From assembly GCA_040386075.1 (NCBI GenBank), contig JAZKGE010000035.1, positions 6,245-70,244 on the forward strand: a stretch of DNA of 64,000 bases, given 5' to 3'. Positions 17,746 through 25,863 of the stretch are shown one piece after another. The DNA is from UBA4416 sp040386075. GTDB lineage: Bacteria > Bacteroidota > Bacteroidia > B-17B0 > Aurantibacillaceae. Within the stretch, counting starts at the first letter, position 1. Every line of letters begins with the position of its first letter. Under the pieces are notes generated by a model. It ran no database searches. It saw nothing but the letters and a program-made list of their open reading frames with translations, and had not been told where the DNA came from. A program made the translations under genes and the position numbers.

Positions 17746-18510
17746 TTATACAGAAAATTTGATCTCTTTGATATCAAATTCCCTTATACCGTCTTTACCC
17801 GATTCTATCAGCAGTTTTCCTGAACTGGTAACTCCTAATATCTTCCCATTAAACCGATTCCCCTTATCATCAACAAAACCCATCAACTCATTTACGCCAA
17901 ACAAATGCTTTAAATAAGTTTCATCTATCAAATTTGTTTTTTGTGCTTTTAACCTTAAGTACCATTTTTCTAATTTCATGCATATCCTCTCTAACACTTC
18001 CTCTCTGCTATGGCTTGTGTTTGAAAGCAATTTTAGGGAAGTTGCTGTTCTTTCAAAATCATTGAAATCATCCTGATTTACGTTCAATCCTATGCCTATT
18101 ACCGAATTTTGTATAGCAGAATTGGTAAAATTATTTTCAATTAAAATTCCGGCTAATTTTTGTTCATTAACCAATATGTCATTTGGCCACTTGATTTTAA
18201 TGTCATATTGACCAACGGGTAAAATATCGGCCAATACGTCATATACAGCCAAAGCACTTATTTTACTCAAATAAAAAGTTTGATCCAGGTTTAAAAACTG
18301 TGGTTTCAAAATAATAGAAGTTGTAACGTTTTGGGCTATCCCACTGCTCCACAGGGCTCCTCGCTGCCCTTTCCCTTTGGTCTGATTATCGGTATGCACT
18401 ACAGTTCCTTCAATGGCATTAACATTCCTTAACAAGTCCATGGCATAAGTATTGGTACTTTCTACCTCGTGTAAAAAAAGCAGGTTCTTTCCAATAAACA
18501 ATGTTTCCAT
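17746..18510 (-). CDS. birA: Biotin--[acetyl-CoA-carboxylase] ligase
   Basis: Attaches biotin to the carrier domain of biotin-dependent carboxylases via biotinyl-AMP. The 254-residue protein lacks the N-terminal helix-turn-helix of E. coli BirA, so it is a class I ligase without repressor activity. Seen motifs: ESTNTYAMDLL at the N terminus, the biotinyl-AMP loop KGKGQRGALWSS (GRGRxG equivalent), IKWPNDILVNEQKLAGILIE, and IGIGLNVNQ. The small C-terminal beta domain (FNGKILGVTSSGKLLIES) is present. It is divergent from rsfS-ftsH, an arrangement common in Bacteroidota. Confidence 0.95.
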   Translation of the reverse strand: METLFIGKNLLFLHEVESTNTYAMDLLRNVNAIEGTVVHTDNQTKGKGQRGALWSSGIAQNVTTSIILKPQFLNLDQTFYLSKISALAVYDVLADILPVGQYDIKIKWPNDILVNEQKLAGILIENNFTNSAIQNSVIGIGLNVNQDDFNDFERTATSLKLLSNTSHSREEVLERICMKLEKWYLRLKAQKTNLIDETYLKHLFGVNELMGFVDDKGNRFNGKILGVTSSGKLLIESGKDGIREFDIKEIKFSV

Positions 18511-18528
18511 TTAGGCAAAAAAAAAGGT

Positions 18529-18536
18529 TAAATTTG
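18529..18536 (+). promoter_or_regulatory. Possible -7 box for rsfS-ftsH
   Basis: TAAATTTG on the plus strand, 55 bp before the rsfS start; no TTG at the usual upstream spacing. It overlaps the region between the birA start and the birA promoter, so the two divergent promoters would be interleaved. Confidence 0.4.
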
Positions 18537-18550
18537 TTGCTTAAGCAAAA

Positions 18551-18580
18551 CAAAAGTATAAAACTGAATAGCATTAGCAA
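18551..18580 (-). promoter_or_regulatory. Promoter for birA
   Basis: Minus strand: TTG (complement of 18578-18580), 19-bp spacer, TACTTTTG (complement of 18551-18558). Both boxes match the Bacteroidota consensus. Transcription would start near 18547, giving a leader of about 37 nt. Confidence 0.65.
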
Positions 18581-18591
18581 CAAAAAATAAT

Positions 18592-19164
18592 ATGGCAAAA
18601 TTACCAGCAAAAAAAGCGGCTCCAAAAAAAGCGGCAACCAAAAAAGCAACAGCAAAAAAAGCAGCTCCAAAAAAGGCCGCCGCTAAAAAGGTAGTGAAAA
18701 AGCCTTTAACTGAAAAAGAAGAAGCTCAAAAGGAAGCCAATCGTATTGCTAATACTGAAAATAAAAAAAAGATCTCAAGCGGCGCTAAACGTCCAAAGAA
18801 ATCATCTACTAAAGAACAAACTACCAGTTTATTGGATGCTATTGTACAAGGCATGCAGGAGAAAAAAGCAAAGAATATCACTGTTCTTAATTTAAGCAGC
18901 TTGGAACATCGCGTAGCTGACTATTTTGTGGTTTGCGATGCTGATAGTTCAACACACGTTGCTGCTATTGCCGACACACTGGAAGAATCTGTGATCAAAA
19001 AAACCAATGAAAAACCATACCGCAGCGAAGGTTACCAAAATGCTGAATGGATCCTTATTGATTATGTAAATATCGTGGCTCATGTATTTATGCGTGAAAC
19101 ACGTGAATTTTACAATATCGAAGGTCTATGGGCAGATGCTGAAATAACCAACATTGCCGATTAA
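18592..19164 (+). CDS. rsfS: Ribosome silencing factor RsfS with lysine/alanine-rich N-terminal tail
   Basis: RsfS (Iojap/DUF143 family) binds uL14 on the large subunit and blocks subunit joining under starvation. The core occupies about residues 80-190: LLDAIVQGMQEKKAKNITVL, HRVADYFVVCDADSSTHVAA, GYQNAEWILIDYVNIVAHVF and REFYNIEGLWADAE are all family-typical. The first ~45 residues are a repetitive AKKAAPKKAATKKA-type stretch like a histone H1 tail, absent from ordinary RsfS of about 110-125 residues. The ATG at 18592 is the only reasonable start, so the tail appears genuine. ftsH follows after 32 bp in the same direction. The tail may bind nucleic acid (inference). Confidence 0.93.
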   Translation: MAKLPAKKAAPKKAATKKATAKKAAPKKAAAKKVVKKPLTEKEEAQKEANRIANTENKKKISSGAKRPKKSSTKEQTTSLLDAIVQGMQEKKAKNITVLNLSSLEHRVADYFVVCDADSSTHVAAIADTLEESVIKKTNEKPYRSEGYQNAEWILIDYVNIVAHVFMRETREFYNIEGLWADAEITNIAD

Positions 19165-19196
19165 ACAAAACATAAAATAATACGTTATAATTAATT

Positions 19197-21317
19197 ATGA
19201 GCGACGAAGAAAATAATATACCCAAAAACGACAACCCAACTCCTTTATCAACTCCTGAAGAAGAACGAAAAAAACAATTCGAAAAAATGAAGGACCGTTT
19301 TGGAAAAAAACCTGCCAATCCATTTGGGGGTTCTAATAACAGTGGTGGAAGCGGAGGAAATAGCTTTTACTGGATCTATGGTTTAGTAATAGTAGGGCTT
19401 TTAATATTTGTGTTTTTCGGACAGGACTTTGAAGGAAGAACGCATGAAGTGGATCAAACCAAATTTGAGCAGGATATGCTTGCCAAAGGTGATGTGAATG
19501 CCATTGTGATCGTAAATAATAAAGATGCAGAGATCACTATCAAAAACGATAGTTTATCTTTGAATCGATACAAAGTGCTTGATTCAAAAACAGGCAAAAT
19601 GGTATCTCTGTTCCCAAATCCTAAAACGGCGAAAGGCCCGCATTTTAAATTAACTGTTCCTGATGTGAAGGATTTTTTAGAGCAGGTTCGTTTGGTTCAA
19701 GCTACTGCAAACATTCCTGTAAACATGCGTATTTCTCCTAAAAGCGAGGAAAGAACGAACTGGGGTGATCACATGGGATTAATTATTCCAATCGCTATCA
19801 TGATCATTTTATGGATCGTAATGATGCGCAGAATGGGCGGCGGCGGAAGTGGCGGCGCAGGACAAATATTTAATATTGGAAAATCAAAAGCCGTACTTTT
19901 TGATAAAGATTCAAATGTAAATGTGACCTTTAATGATGTTGCCGGATTAGACGGTGCAAAGATAGAGGTGATGGAGATCGTTGATTTTCTCAAAAACCCT
20001 AAAAAATATACCGATTTGGGCGCTAAGATCCCTAAGGGTGCGTTATTGGTTGGTCCTCCGGGAACCGGTAAAACCTTATTAGCAAAAGCTGTAGCAGGTG
20101 AAGCTAAAGTTCCTTTCTTCTCTTTATCAGGTTCTGATTTTGTGGAAATGTTCGTAGGGGTTGGTGCATCACGTGTGCGCGATTTATTTAAGCAAGCCAA
20201 AGAAAAAGCACCATGTATCATTTTCATTGATGAGATCGATGCTATTGGCCGTGCGCGTGGTAAAAATGCAGCAGCAGGCGGAAACGATGAACGTGAAAAT
20301 ACATTGAACCAATTATTGACAGAAATGGATGGTTTTGGTACTAACAGTGGTGTTATTTTATTAGCAGCAACAAACCGTGCCGATATCTTAGACAGAGCCT
20401 TAATGCGTGCCGGACGTTTTGATCGTCAGATCTATGTGGATATGCCTGATGTAGTTGAACGTCAGGAAATATTTAAAGTGCATTTGAAAAAGATCAAGAT
20501 CGATCAAAGTGTAGATATTGATTTCTTAGCGAAACAAACTCCGGGCTTCAGTGGTGCTGATATTGCTAATATTTGTAATGAAGCTGCTTTAATTGCTGCC
20601 CGTGCCAATAAAAAACAGGTAACCAAACAGGATTTCTTAGATGCAGTAGATAGAATTATTGCAGGTTTGGAAAAGAAAAACAAGATCATTACACCGGCCG
20701 AAAAACGTGTGATCGCGTTCCACGAAGCAGGACATGCAACCGTTAGCTGGATGTGCGAACATGCTTCACCGTTAATTAAAGTAACCATTGTGCCGCGTGG
20801 CCGTTCATTGGGTGCTGCCTGGTATTTACCCGAAGAACGTCAGATCACTACTACCGAACAAATTGTAGATGAGATGTGTGCGGCATTAGGCGGCAGAGCA
20901 GCCGAAGAAGTTATTTTCGGTAAGATCTCAACCGGCGCTTTAAGCGATCTTGAAAAAATCACACGCCAGGCATATGCAAGTGTGGTATATTACGGATTGA
21001 ATGATAAGATTGGTAATGTAAGTTATTATGATAGCAGTGGACAAAGCGAATATAGTTTTAACAAACCGTATAGCGAAAGTACAGCTAAAACAATTGATGA
21101 AGAAGTTAAAAAAATGATCGATATTGCTTATGCCCGTACTAAAGCGATCTTACTGGCTAACAAAGAAAAACTGACACAGCTGGCGGAAAAATTACTCGAA
21201 AAAGAAGTGATCTTTAAAGAAGATCTGGAAGCAATTTTTGGTAAGCGACCTTTTGATAAGGACAATGAAATTACATCAAACATTTCGCCCCAAAACATCA
21301 AACCAACCGAACAGTAA
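19197..21317 (+). CDS. ftsH: ATP-dependent zinc metalloprotease FtsH
   Basis: Membrane-anchored AAA+ protease for membrane and regulatory protein quality control. In its 706 residues: an N-terminal hydrophilic extension rich in Asn/Pro/Gly, transmembrane helix 1 (~58-75), a periplasmic domain, helix 2 (~194-211), Walker A GPPGTGKT (286-293), Walker B IIFIDEID (341-348), second region of homology with ATNRADILDRALMRAGRFDR, and the zinc site HEAGH (509-513). The extra N-terminal ~55 residues are longer than in E. coli FtsH but common in Bacteroidota. Cotranscribed with rsfS; ends at a strong hairpin. Confidence 0.98.
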   Translation: MSDEENNIPKNDNPTPLSTPEEERKKQFEKMKDRFGKKPANPFGGSNNSGGSGGNSFYWIYGLVIVGLLIFVFFGQDFEGRTHEVDQTKFEQDMLAKGDVNAIVIVNNKDAEITIKNDSLSLNRYKVLDSKTGKMVSLFPNPKTAKGPHFKLTVPDVKDFLEQVRLVQATANIPVNMRISPKSEERTNWGDHMGLIIPIAIMIILWIVMMRRMGGGGSGGAGQIFNIGKSKAVLFDKDSNVNVTFNDVAGLDGAKIEVMEIVDFLKNPKKYTDLGAKIPKGALLVGPPGTGKTLLAKAVAGEAKVPFFSLSGSDFVEMFVGVGASRVRDLFKQAKEKAPCIIFIDEIDAIGRARGKNAAAGGNDERENTLNQLLTEMDGFGTNSGVILLAATNRADILDRALMRAGRFDRQIYVDMPDVVERQEIFKVHLKKIKIDQSVDIDFLAKQTPGFSGADIANICNEAALIAARANKKQVTKQDFLDAVDRIIAGLEKKNKIITPAEKRVIAFHEAGHATVSWMCEHASPLIKVTIVPRGRSLGAAWYLPEERQITTTEQIVDEMCAALGGRAAEEVIFGKISTGALSDLEKITRQAYASVVYYGLNDKIGNVSYYDSSGQSEYSFNKPYSESTAKTIDEEVKKMIDIAYARTKAILLANKEKLTQLAEKLLEKEVIFKEDLEAIFGKRPFDKDNEITSNISPQNIKPTEQ

Positions 21318-21331
21318 ATAACACTCAACCT

Positions 21332-21367
21332 AAAGGCCCTTTGAAACATTCGAAGGGCCTTTTTTTA
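21332..21367 (+). terminator. Intrinsic terminator after ftsH
   Basis: Stem AAAGGCCCTT/AAGGGCCTTT followed by a long T-run, 14 bp after the ftsH stop. Confidence 0.92.
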
Positions 21368-21422
21368 TTTTATTATAATCAAATATCAATGCGATTTTAT
21401 ACATTTACGTAAACCTATTTGT

Positions 21423-22898
21423 ATGAAAAAAATTTACTTCCTGATCATTGTCCTCCTAACGGTCAAATTTGCAAAATCACAAACCATTTTTATATCAGAA
21501 GCAAATTATCAAAACCTGAAAGTAAACGGCCAATTAAATAACTCTGTAAACTATAAACTTATAAATGAGGGTGAAGTTCCTGTTCAAAGTATAAAACAAA
21601 ATCACACATCTCAACTTCAAATTTCCAAAACAGCAAGCACCTCCTGTCAATGTTTAATGCCTATTGATCCTACTTTTTCCGTAGTTCCTTTTACATCAGG
21701 TATGTCACCTAATTATAGATGTGATGATGGTTCTTCTGCGCCGATTTCTTTAGGATTCAATTTTTGCTTTTATGGCACTACTTATACCAATTGCTATATA
21801 AATAATAATGGTAATATTTCTTTTGGTTCTCCGTATGCAAATTTTAGCTCTAACGCATTTCCTGATTCCACTTTTGTAATGATCGCTCCCTTTTGGGGAG
21901 ACGTGGATACAAGGAACTTAGCAAGCGGACTTGTATATTATAAAAAAACAGCAACTTCGCTTATTGTAAAATGGCAAAACGTTGGTTATTTTAATTCTAA
22001 TGCTAGTAAATTAAATGATTTTCAGCTGGTAATTTCAAACGGACTTGATTCGTTGGTTCCTTCAGGAAATAATGTGTCTTTTTGTTATGGAGATATGCAA
22101 TGGACTACAGGCGATGCATCCATGGGAACTAATGGTTTTGGAGGTATTCCTTCAACCGTTGGGATCAATAAAGGCAATGGCACCGATTATTTTCAAATAG
22201 GAAGATTCTCTGCACCCGGAATGGGGTATAATGGTCCGTATAATGCTGAGGATTCGGTAGATGTTTTAGATAATATGCATTTTGTATTTAACACCTGTAA
22301 TACAGGCAATATGGCACCATTTACATCAGCAAATGTTTGTGACACAACTTATGTGTCGCCTTTTCAAATTGTAACAGGAGAAGTATACGCTTATGCACCG
22401 GAGATCAACCAATCCTTAACCGTAACGCATACCGAGCAAGCCTTTAAAACAGCTTCCAATGCGTTCAGCATCGTGAGTACCGAAACTGTTGTGGGCGGAA
22501 TGATCATTCATTATCAATTTGATGCCTCACAAGTTGCACCCGGCAGCAATGTAGTAGCAAATATTTCGGGGAGCGACAGCTATTCAACAGCGGCGGCTTA
22601 TAACCGCTCCCTTTATTTTAAAGTGGGCGCTGTAACGGGTATAACTCAAAACGAAATATTTGAAAAACCTTTTATCTATCCTAATCCGGCGTCAACAACC
22701 CTATACATAAGCAACACTACTGAAAACCTGAATATAAAAATGTATGATGTATATGGAAAGATCTTGATTGATAATGAATTTAAAACCTTTGAAAACAGAA
22801 CTTTATCGATAGATCATTTGGCAAACGGATATTATTTTGTTAAAATATTTAATAGTCAGGGCCACATAAGTACTCAAAAGATCATTATTACTCATTAA
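21423..22898 (+). CDS. Secreted NIDO (nidogen-like) domain protein with T9SS type A sorting domain
   Basis: Exported 491-residue protein. Signal peptide about 1-19 (FAKSQ). Residues ~80-290 fit the extracellular NIDO domain: FNFCFYGTTYTNCYINNNGN, FPDSTFVMIAPFWGDVDTRN, a middle LIVKWQNVGYF, and NDFQLVISNG. A ~90-residue linker domain follows (SPFQIVTGEVYAYAPEINQS). The C-terminal ~75 residues are a type A T9SS sorting domain (FIYPNPASTTLYI ... YFVKIFNSQGHISTQKIIIT). NIDO domains are extracellular and often occur in adhesive proteins; the role here is unknown. Flanked by terminators on both sides, so probably monocistronic. Confidence 0.85.
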   Translation: MKKIYFLIIVLLTVKFAKSQTIFISEANYQNLKVNGQLNNSVNYKLINEGEVPVQSIKQNHTSQLQISKTASTSCQCLMPIDPTFSVVPFTSGMSPNYRCDDGSSAPISLGFNFCFYGTTYTNCYINNNGNISFGSPYANFSSNAFPDSTFVMIAPFWGDVDTRNLASGLVYYKKTATSLIVKWQNVGYFNSNASKLNDFQLVISNGLDSLVPSGNNVSFCYGDMQWTTGDASMGTNGFGGIPSTVGINKGNGTDYFQIGRFSAPGMGYNGPYNAEDSVDVLDNMHFVFNTCNTGNMAPFTSANVCDTTYVSPFQIVTGEVYAYAPEINQSLTVTHTEQAFKTASNAFSIVSTETVVGGMIIHYQFDASQVAPGSNVVANISGSDSYSTAAAYNRSLYFKVGAVTGITQNEIFEKPFIYPNPASTTLYISNTTENLNIKMYDVYGKILIDNEFKTFENRTLSIDHLANGYYFVKIFNSQGHISTQKIIITH

Positions 22899-22928
22899 TA
22901 GAATACCTAGTTATCTTATTTCGATATA

Positions 22929-22958
22929 AAAACCCTCATAAAATTATGAGGGTTTTTT
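22929..22958 (+). terminator. Intrinsic terminator
   Basis: Stem AACCCTCAT/ATGAGGGTT with a short A/T-rich loop and T-run, 31 bp after the NIDO gene. Confidence 0.85.
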
Positions 22959-22998
22959 GATGGAATTAAGTATCTTCGTTACACAAACATAAAACTTG

Positions 22999-24018
22999 AT
23001 GAAAAAAATATTTGCCATTTTATTGATCAGCACTGTTATATTTTCCTGTAAAAAAAAGGATGAAGAAGCGCCTATTGAAGAAACCCCAACAACTACAGGG
23101 ACACCTGTAGACGATTCATACCCTGACACTGTTTGGACAGCCACGGGTTCGGGTCCTCGATTGATCTTCAAATTTAAGTTTGACTCCACACAGGCACGTT
23201 TGGATAATTTTGGTAATCCATCTACGGTTGCTTCAGGAAATAGTGCCTATTCTCCTAAATTTAATCAAATGGCGGCACATTACCTTGAGTTAGCTCCTGG
23301 AGATCTAACAGCTGTAGGTGGTGGCCAAGTTTTATACCATGCGCCGGAAACATCGGCAGGTGGCTCAAACGCCATTCAATTCAGTAAATCAGTAGTGGTT
23401 AAAGAAAATGTTGTGTTTTTCTCAGCTCCAATTAATCAGATAACACCAGGCACCTATAAATGGTTGCGTTTATCTTTATCATACCAAAATTATGACATTC
23501 CTTATAAAGCTAACGCGTTGCCTGGCAATCATATTGGAACAGGAACGGTAGCATCCTTCTTAGGGTTTAAAACATATGTGCCTAAATATAAAATTAAAGA
23601 CAAGGATTTCGTACCTTCTATTCCGGCACCTGTTGGAGGCCCACATGTAAATCACCCACAGGGATATTGGGGCTTTGAAACCTATGTTCCAGGGTATCCT
23701 ACTAATAACGGATATTGGGTTGCTGATGGCCAATCTTCAGGGGCAACTACTGTAGTAAATCCTAATTTTACTAACTCACCAATTCCGGCAGGTAGCTGCT
23801 TAGTAACTGCACAATTTGCAAATGCCACCGGCTCTAGTAATCAGGTGTTAACGATTACCGGTACCGAAACCGCGGATATTATTGTAACCGTTTCTTTATC
23901 TACCAACAAAAGCTTTGAGTTTGTAGATCCTAATGGTGATGGTTATTACCAACCAGAAAATCTTAACGAATGGCCTGTGGATATGGGAATCAGAGGTATG
24001 ATCCCTAAAGTTCAATAA
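22999..24018 (+). CDS. Uncharacterised lipoprotein
   Basis: Product of 339 residues from the ATG at 22999; a TTG immediately before it could also be read but adds only one residue. It starts with a lipoprotein signal whose lipobox is FSC (Cys17), followed by the acidic low-complexity linker KKKDEEAPIEETPTTTGTP typical of Bacteroidota surface lipoproteins. Later segments are rich in Gly, Pro and aromatic residues (FLGFKTYVPKYKIKDKDF, PQGYWGFETYVPGYPTNNGY) and end with FVDPNGDGYYQPENLNEW. I do not recognise the family. Monocistronic by context. Confidence 0.8.
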   Translation: MKKIFAILLISTVIFSCKKKDEEAPIEETPTTTGTPVDDSYPDTVWTATGSGPRLIFKFKFDSTQARLDNFGNPSTVASGNSAYSPKFNQMAAHYLELAPGDLTAVGGGQVLYHAPETSAGGSNAIQFSKSVVVKENVVFFSAPINQITPGTYKWLRLSLSYQNYDIPYKANALPGNHIGTGTVASFLGFKTYVPKYKIKDKDFVPSIPAPVGGPHVNHPQGYWGFETYVPGYPTNNGYWVADGQSSGATTVVNPNFTNSPIPAGSCLVTAQFANATGSSNQVLTITGTETADIIVTVSLSTNKSFEFVDPNGDGYYQPENLNEWPVDMGIRGMIPKVQ

Positions 24019-24105
24019 TTGTTTTGATATTTTAACAGATTAACATTAAACGATCAATAAACTACATAGTCAAAAGCATCTAATTATAAATTAAAAAACA
24101 ACCAC

Positions 24106-24510
24106 ATGAAAAAAATAATCTTATTAGCAGTTTGTTTGCTTTCAGTATCAACTGCCATCAACGCACAAGAAACAGCAAAAACTTCAAAAACAGAAAAAGC
24201 AGGTCACGCAAAGATGACATCTGAACAACGTGCTCAAAGACATGTTGATGACTTAAATGCTGATGTTACTTTAACTGAAGATCAGAAAAAAAAGGTTTAT
24301 GAACTTGCAATGGTGAAGATCAAAAAAGTTGATGAAATAAAAGCCAAACATGCTGGCCAAGCAGATGCTGATGCTGTGGTAAAAAGAGAAGTTGAACCGG
24401 TTAAAAAAGAATTTCGTCAAAGTGTAAAAGCAATTTTAACTGCAGAACAATTAGAGAAATTTAAAGCTGCTAAAAATAACGGAAAAGGAAAGGCATTAGA
24501 TCACGATTAA
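24106..24510 (+). CDS. Small exported LTXXQ-type helical protein
   Basis: A 134-residue protein with signal peptide about 1-20 (STAINAQ). The mature part is charged and alpha-helical with two LTxxQ motifs, LTEDQKKKV and LTAEQLEKF, as in Spy/CpxP-like and similar small Bacteroidota periplasmic proteins. These families are associated with envelope stress or chaperone roles; that role is inferred here. No obvious partner gene. It is followed by a bidirectional terminator. Confidence 0.78.
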   Translation: MKKIILLAVCLLSVSTAINAQETAKTSKTEKAGHAKMTSEQRAQRHVDDLNADVTLTEDQKKKVYELAMVKIKKVDEIKAKHAGQADADAVVKREVEPVKKEFRQSVKAILTAEQLEKFKAAKNNGKGKALDHD

Positions 24511-24528
24511 TATTAAAAAAGATTCCAA

Positions 24529-24564
24529 TAAAAAAGGTTCGCTTAAATAGCGAACCTTTTTTTA
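24529..24564. terminator. Bidirectional intrinsic terminator
   Basis: Stem GGTTCGCT/AGCGAACC with loop TAAAT, A-tract before and T-tract after, between the convergent LTXXQ gene and the DUF2795-like gene. Confidence 0.9.
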
Positions 24565-24565
24565 T

Positions 24566-24787
24566 TTAATATTCATCTTCATTAAAAAAGAAATCATCTT
24601 TTGTAGGGTAATCCGGCCATATCTCCTCAATGGTCTCGTAAGCTTCGCCTTCGTCTTCCATCTCCTGTAAATTCTCAATTACCTCCATTGGTGCACCAGA
24701 CCGAATAGCAAAATCAATTAACTCATCCTTAGTTGCCGGCCAAGGCGCATCTTCTAACCACGATGCTAATTCTAATGTCCAATACAT
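24566..24787 (-). CDS. DUF2795 domain protein
   Basis: A 73-residue acidic cytoplasmic protein beginning MYWTLELASWLEDAPWPATK, with DELIDFAIRSGAPMEVIENL and ending in an aromatic/acidic tail (DDFFFNEDEY). It resembles a very conserved small Bacteroidota family that I associate with DUF2795; no biochemical function is known to me. Stands alone, with a TACTTTTG box upstream and a strong terminator directly after the stop. Confidence 0.85.
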   Translation of the reverse strand: MYWTLELASWLEDAPWPATKDELIDFAIRSGAPMEVIENLQEMEDEGEAYETIEEIWPDYPTKDDFFFNEDEY

Positions 24788-24809
24788 AATTTTATACTTT
24801 AATTTCCTG

Positions 24810-24817
24810 CAAAAGTA
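24810..24817 (-). promoter_or_regulatory. -7 promoter box for the DUF2795 gene
   Basis: Minus strand TACTTTTG, exact TAnnTTTG match 22 bp upstream of the start; predicted leader about 19 nt. No clear -33 TTG at the normal spacing. Confidence 0.45.
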
Positions 24818-24907
24818 AAAAATTAATTGAATTATGCTAATGAATACTTTAAAAATTCCATAATTCTTAAACTAACGTTAAAATATTGATAATTAAACAA
24901 TTAAGCC

Positions 24908-25762
24908 TTAAATCTTGAACGATTTTTCAAATAAGGGAATATTTTTTCCTTCCAGTACTAATTTATATTCCCCTTTTTTTAAACCAGCTACATTAAAATT
25001 AGCTGCGTAGTCGGTATTTTCAGGTAAAAGCCACTTTCCGAAGATCTCCGAAACCTTTTGCCCTTTAGAATCAATAATGTAACAATAAGAATAACAGGTT
25101 TCAGCAATTCCATAGCTTATATCGGCTTTAAATCTTAAAGGATGATCCTGCACCTCTCCCGAATTTGTAATTTTAGCACGTTTCAACAATGTATACCAAG
25201 GCAGAGGCTCTCCTTTAACCTTGGCAACAAAAGTTCTTAGCAAAGCAGCTATCGAATCATTATTGCTTGTAATGTTAGCTGTTTCTTTTCCATCGCTTAT
25301 AGCCCACACGCTGTATTGTTCTGTATTGGAATCAACCTTATGGGTATTTAAATAACGCGCCAAACTTACTAAACTACTATCCGCCATTTTACCCAAAGTA
25401 TATGGTGCCCCCTTTTGCGGCCCCCCTTTTGTAGCTTCACAACAGTATCCTTTCAGATCGAATTTTTTAGTTTCTTTTGGTTTCAAAACCAAAATTTCTT
25501 CATGTACTACTAAAATATCCTGGTAATCATTTTTTCCTGCATTCGAATTAAAGCGCCAACCTGCAGGAATAAAAATAACCAAAGAGTCTTTTAATAAATT
25601 GGATACCGAATAATCCAACTCCAGCCCCCCTTTACAAATAGCTTTAGCTGTTATAAATTTTTTATTAAAAGCATTTTGAAGAGAGACCTTTGTTTTAGAA
25701 CTACCTATTACATTAAAAAAAACAGCTATAAACGTCGTTAAAAATAAATGTTTCGTTGTCAT
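24908..25762 (-). CDS. Uncharacterised exported protein
   Basis: A 284-residue protein with an N-terminal hydrophobic segment (TTKHLFLTTFIAVFFNVIGS) that is probably a signal peptide. The body contains paired cysteines (KGYCCEATKG, ETCYSYCYI), a segment reading WAISDGKETANITSNNDS, and a C-terminal beta-sandwich-like stretch (AANFNVAGLKKGEYKLVLEG). I do not recognise the family. It is isolated: 120 bp from the DUF2795 gene and divergent from the permease gene, so context gives no functional hint. Confidence 0.78.
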   Translation of the reverse strand: MTTKHLFLTTFIAVFFNVIGSSKTKVSLQNAFNKKFITAKAICKGGLELDYSVSNLLKDSLVIFIPAGWRFNSNAGKNDYQDILVVHEEILVLKPKETKKFDLKGYCCEATKGGPQKGAPYTLGKMADSSLVSLARYLNTHKVDSNTEQYSVWAISDGKETANITSNNDSIAALLRTFVAKVKGEPLPWYTLLKRAKITNSGEVQDHPLRFKADISYGIAETCYSYCYIIDSKGQKVSEIFGKWLLPENTDYAANFNVAGLKKGEYKLVLEGKNIPLFEKSFKI

Positions 25763-25863
25763 GATTTCCCGGTTTTAAAATTTATAATGACAAAAACAGA
25801 TTTTAGTGACATTCTGATTTTTTTTATATCTTGTGGTGAAATAATTTTAGCAAAGTCGCCCTT

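Noticed and set aside
19769..20227. 152-codon antisense frame within ftsH
   Set aside because: ftsH is conserved on the other strand across this whole stretch; the antisense product has no recognisable domain.
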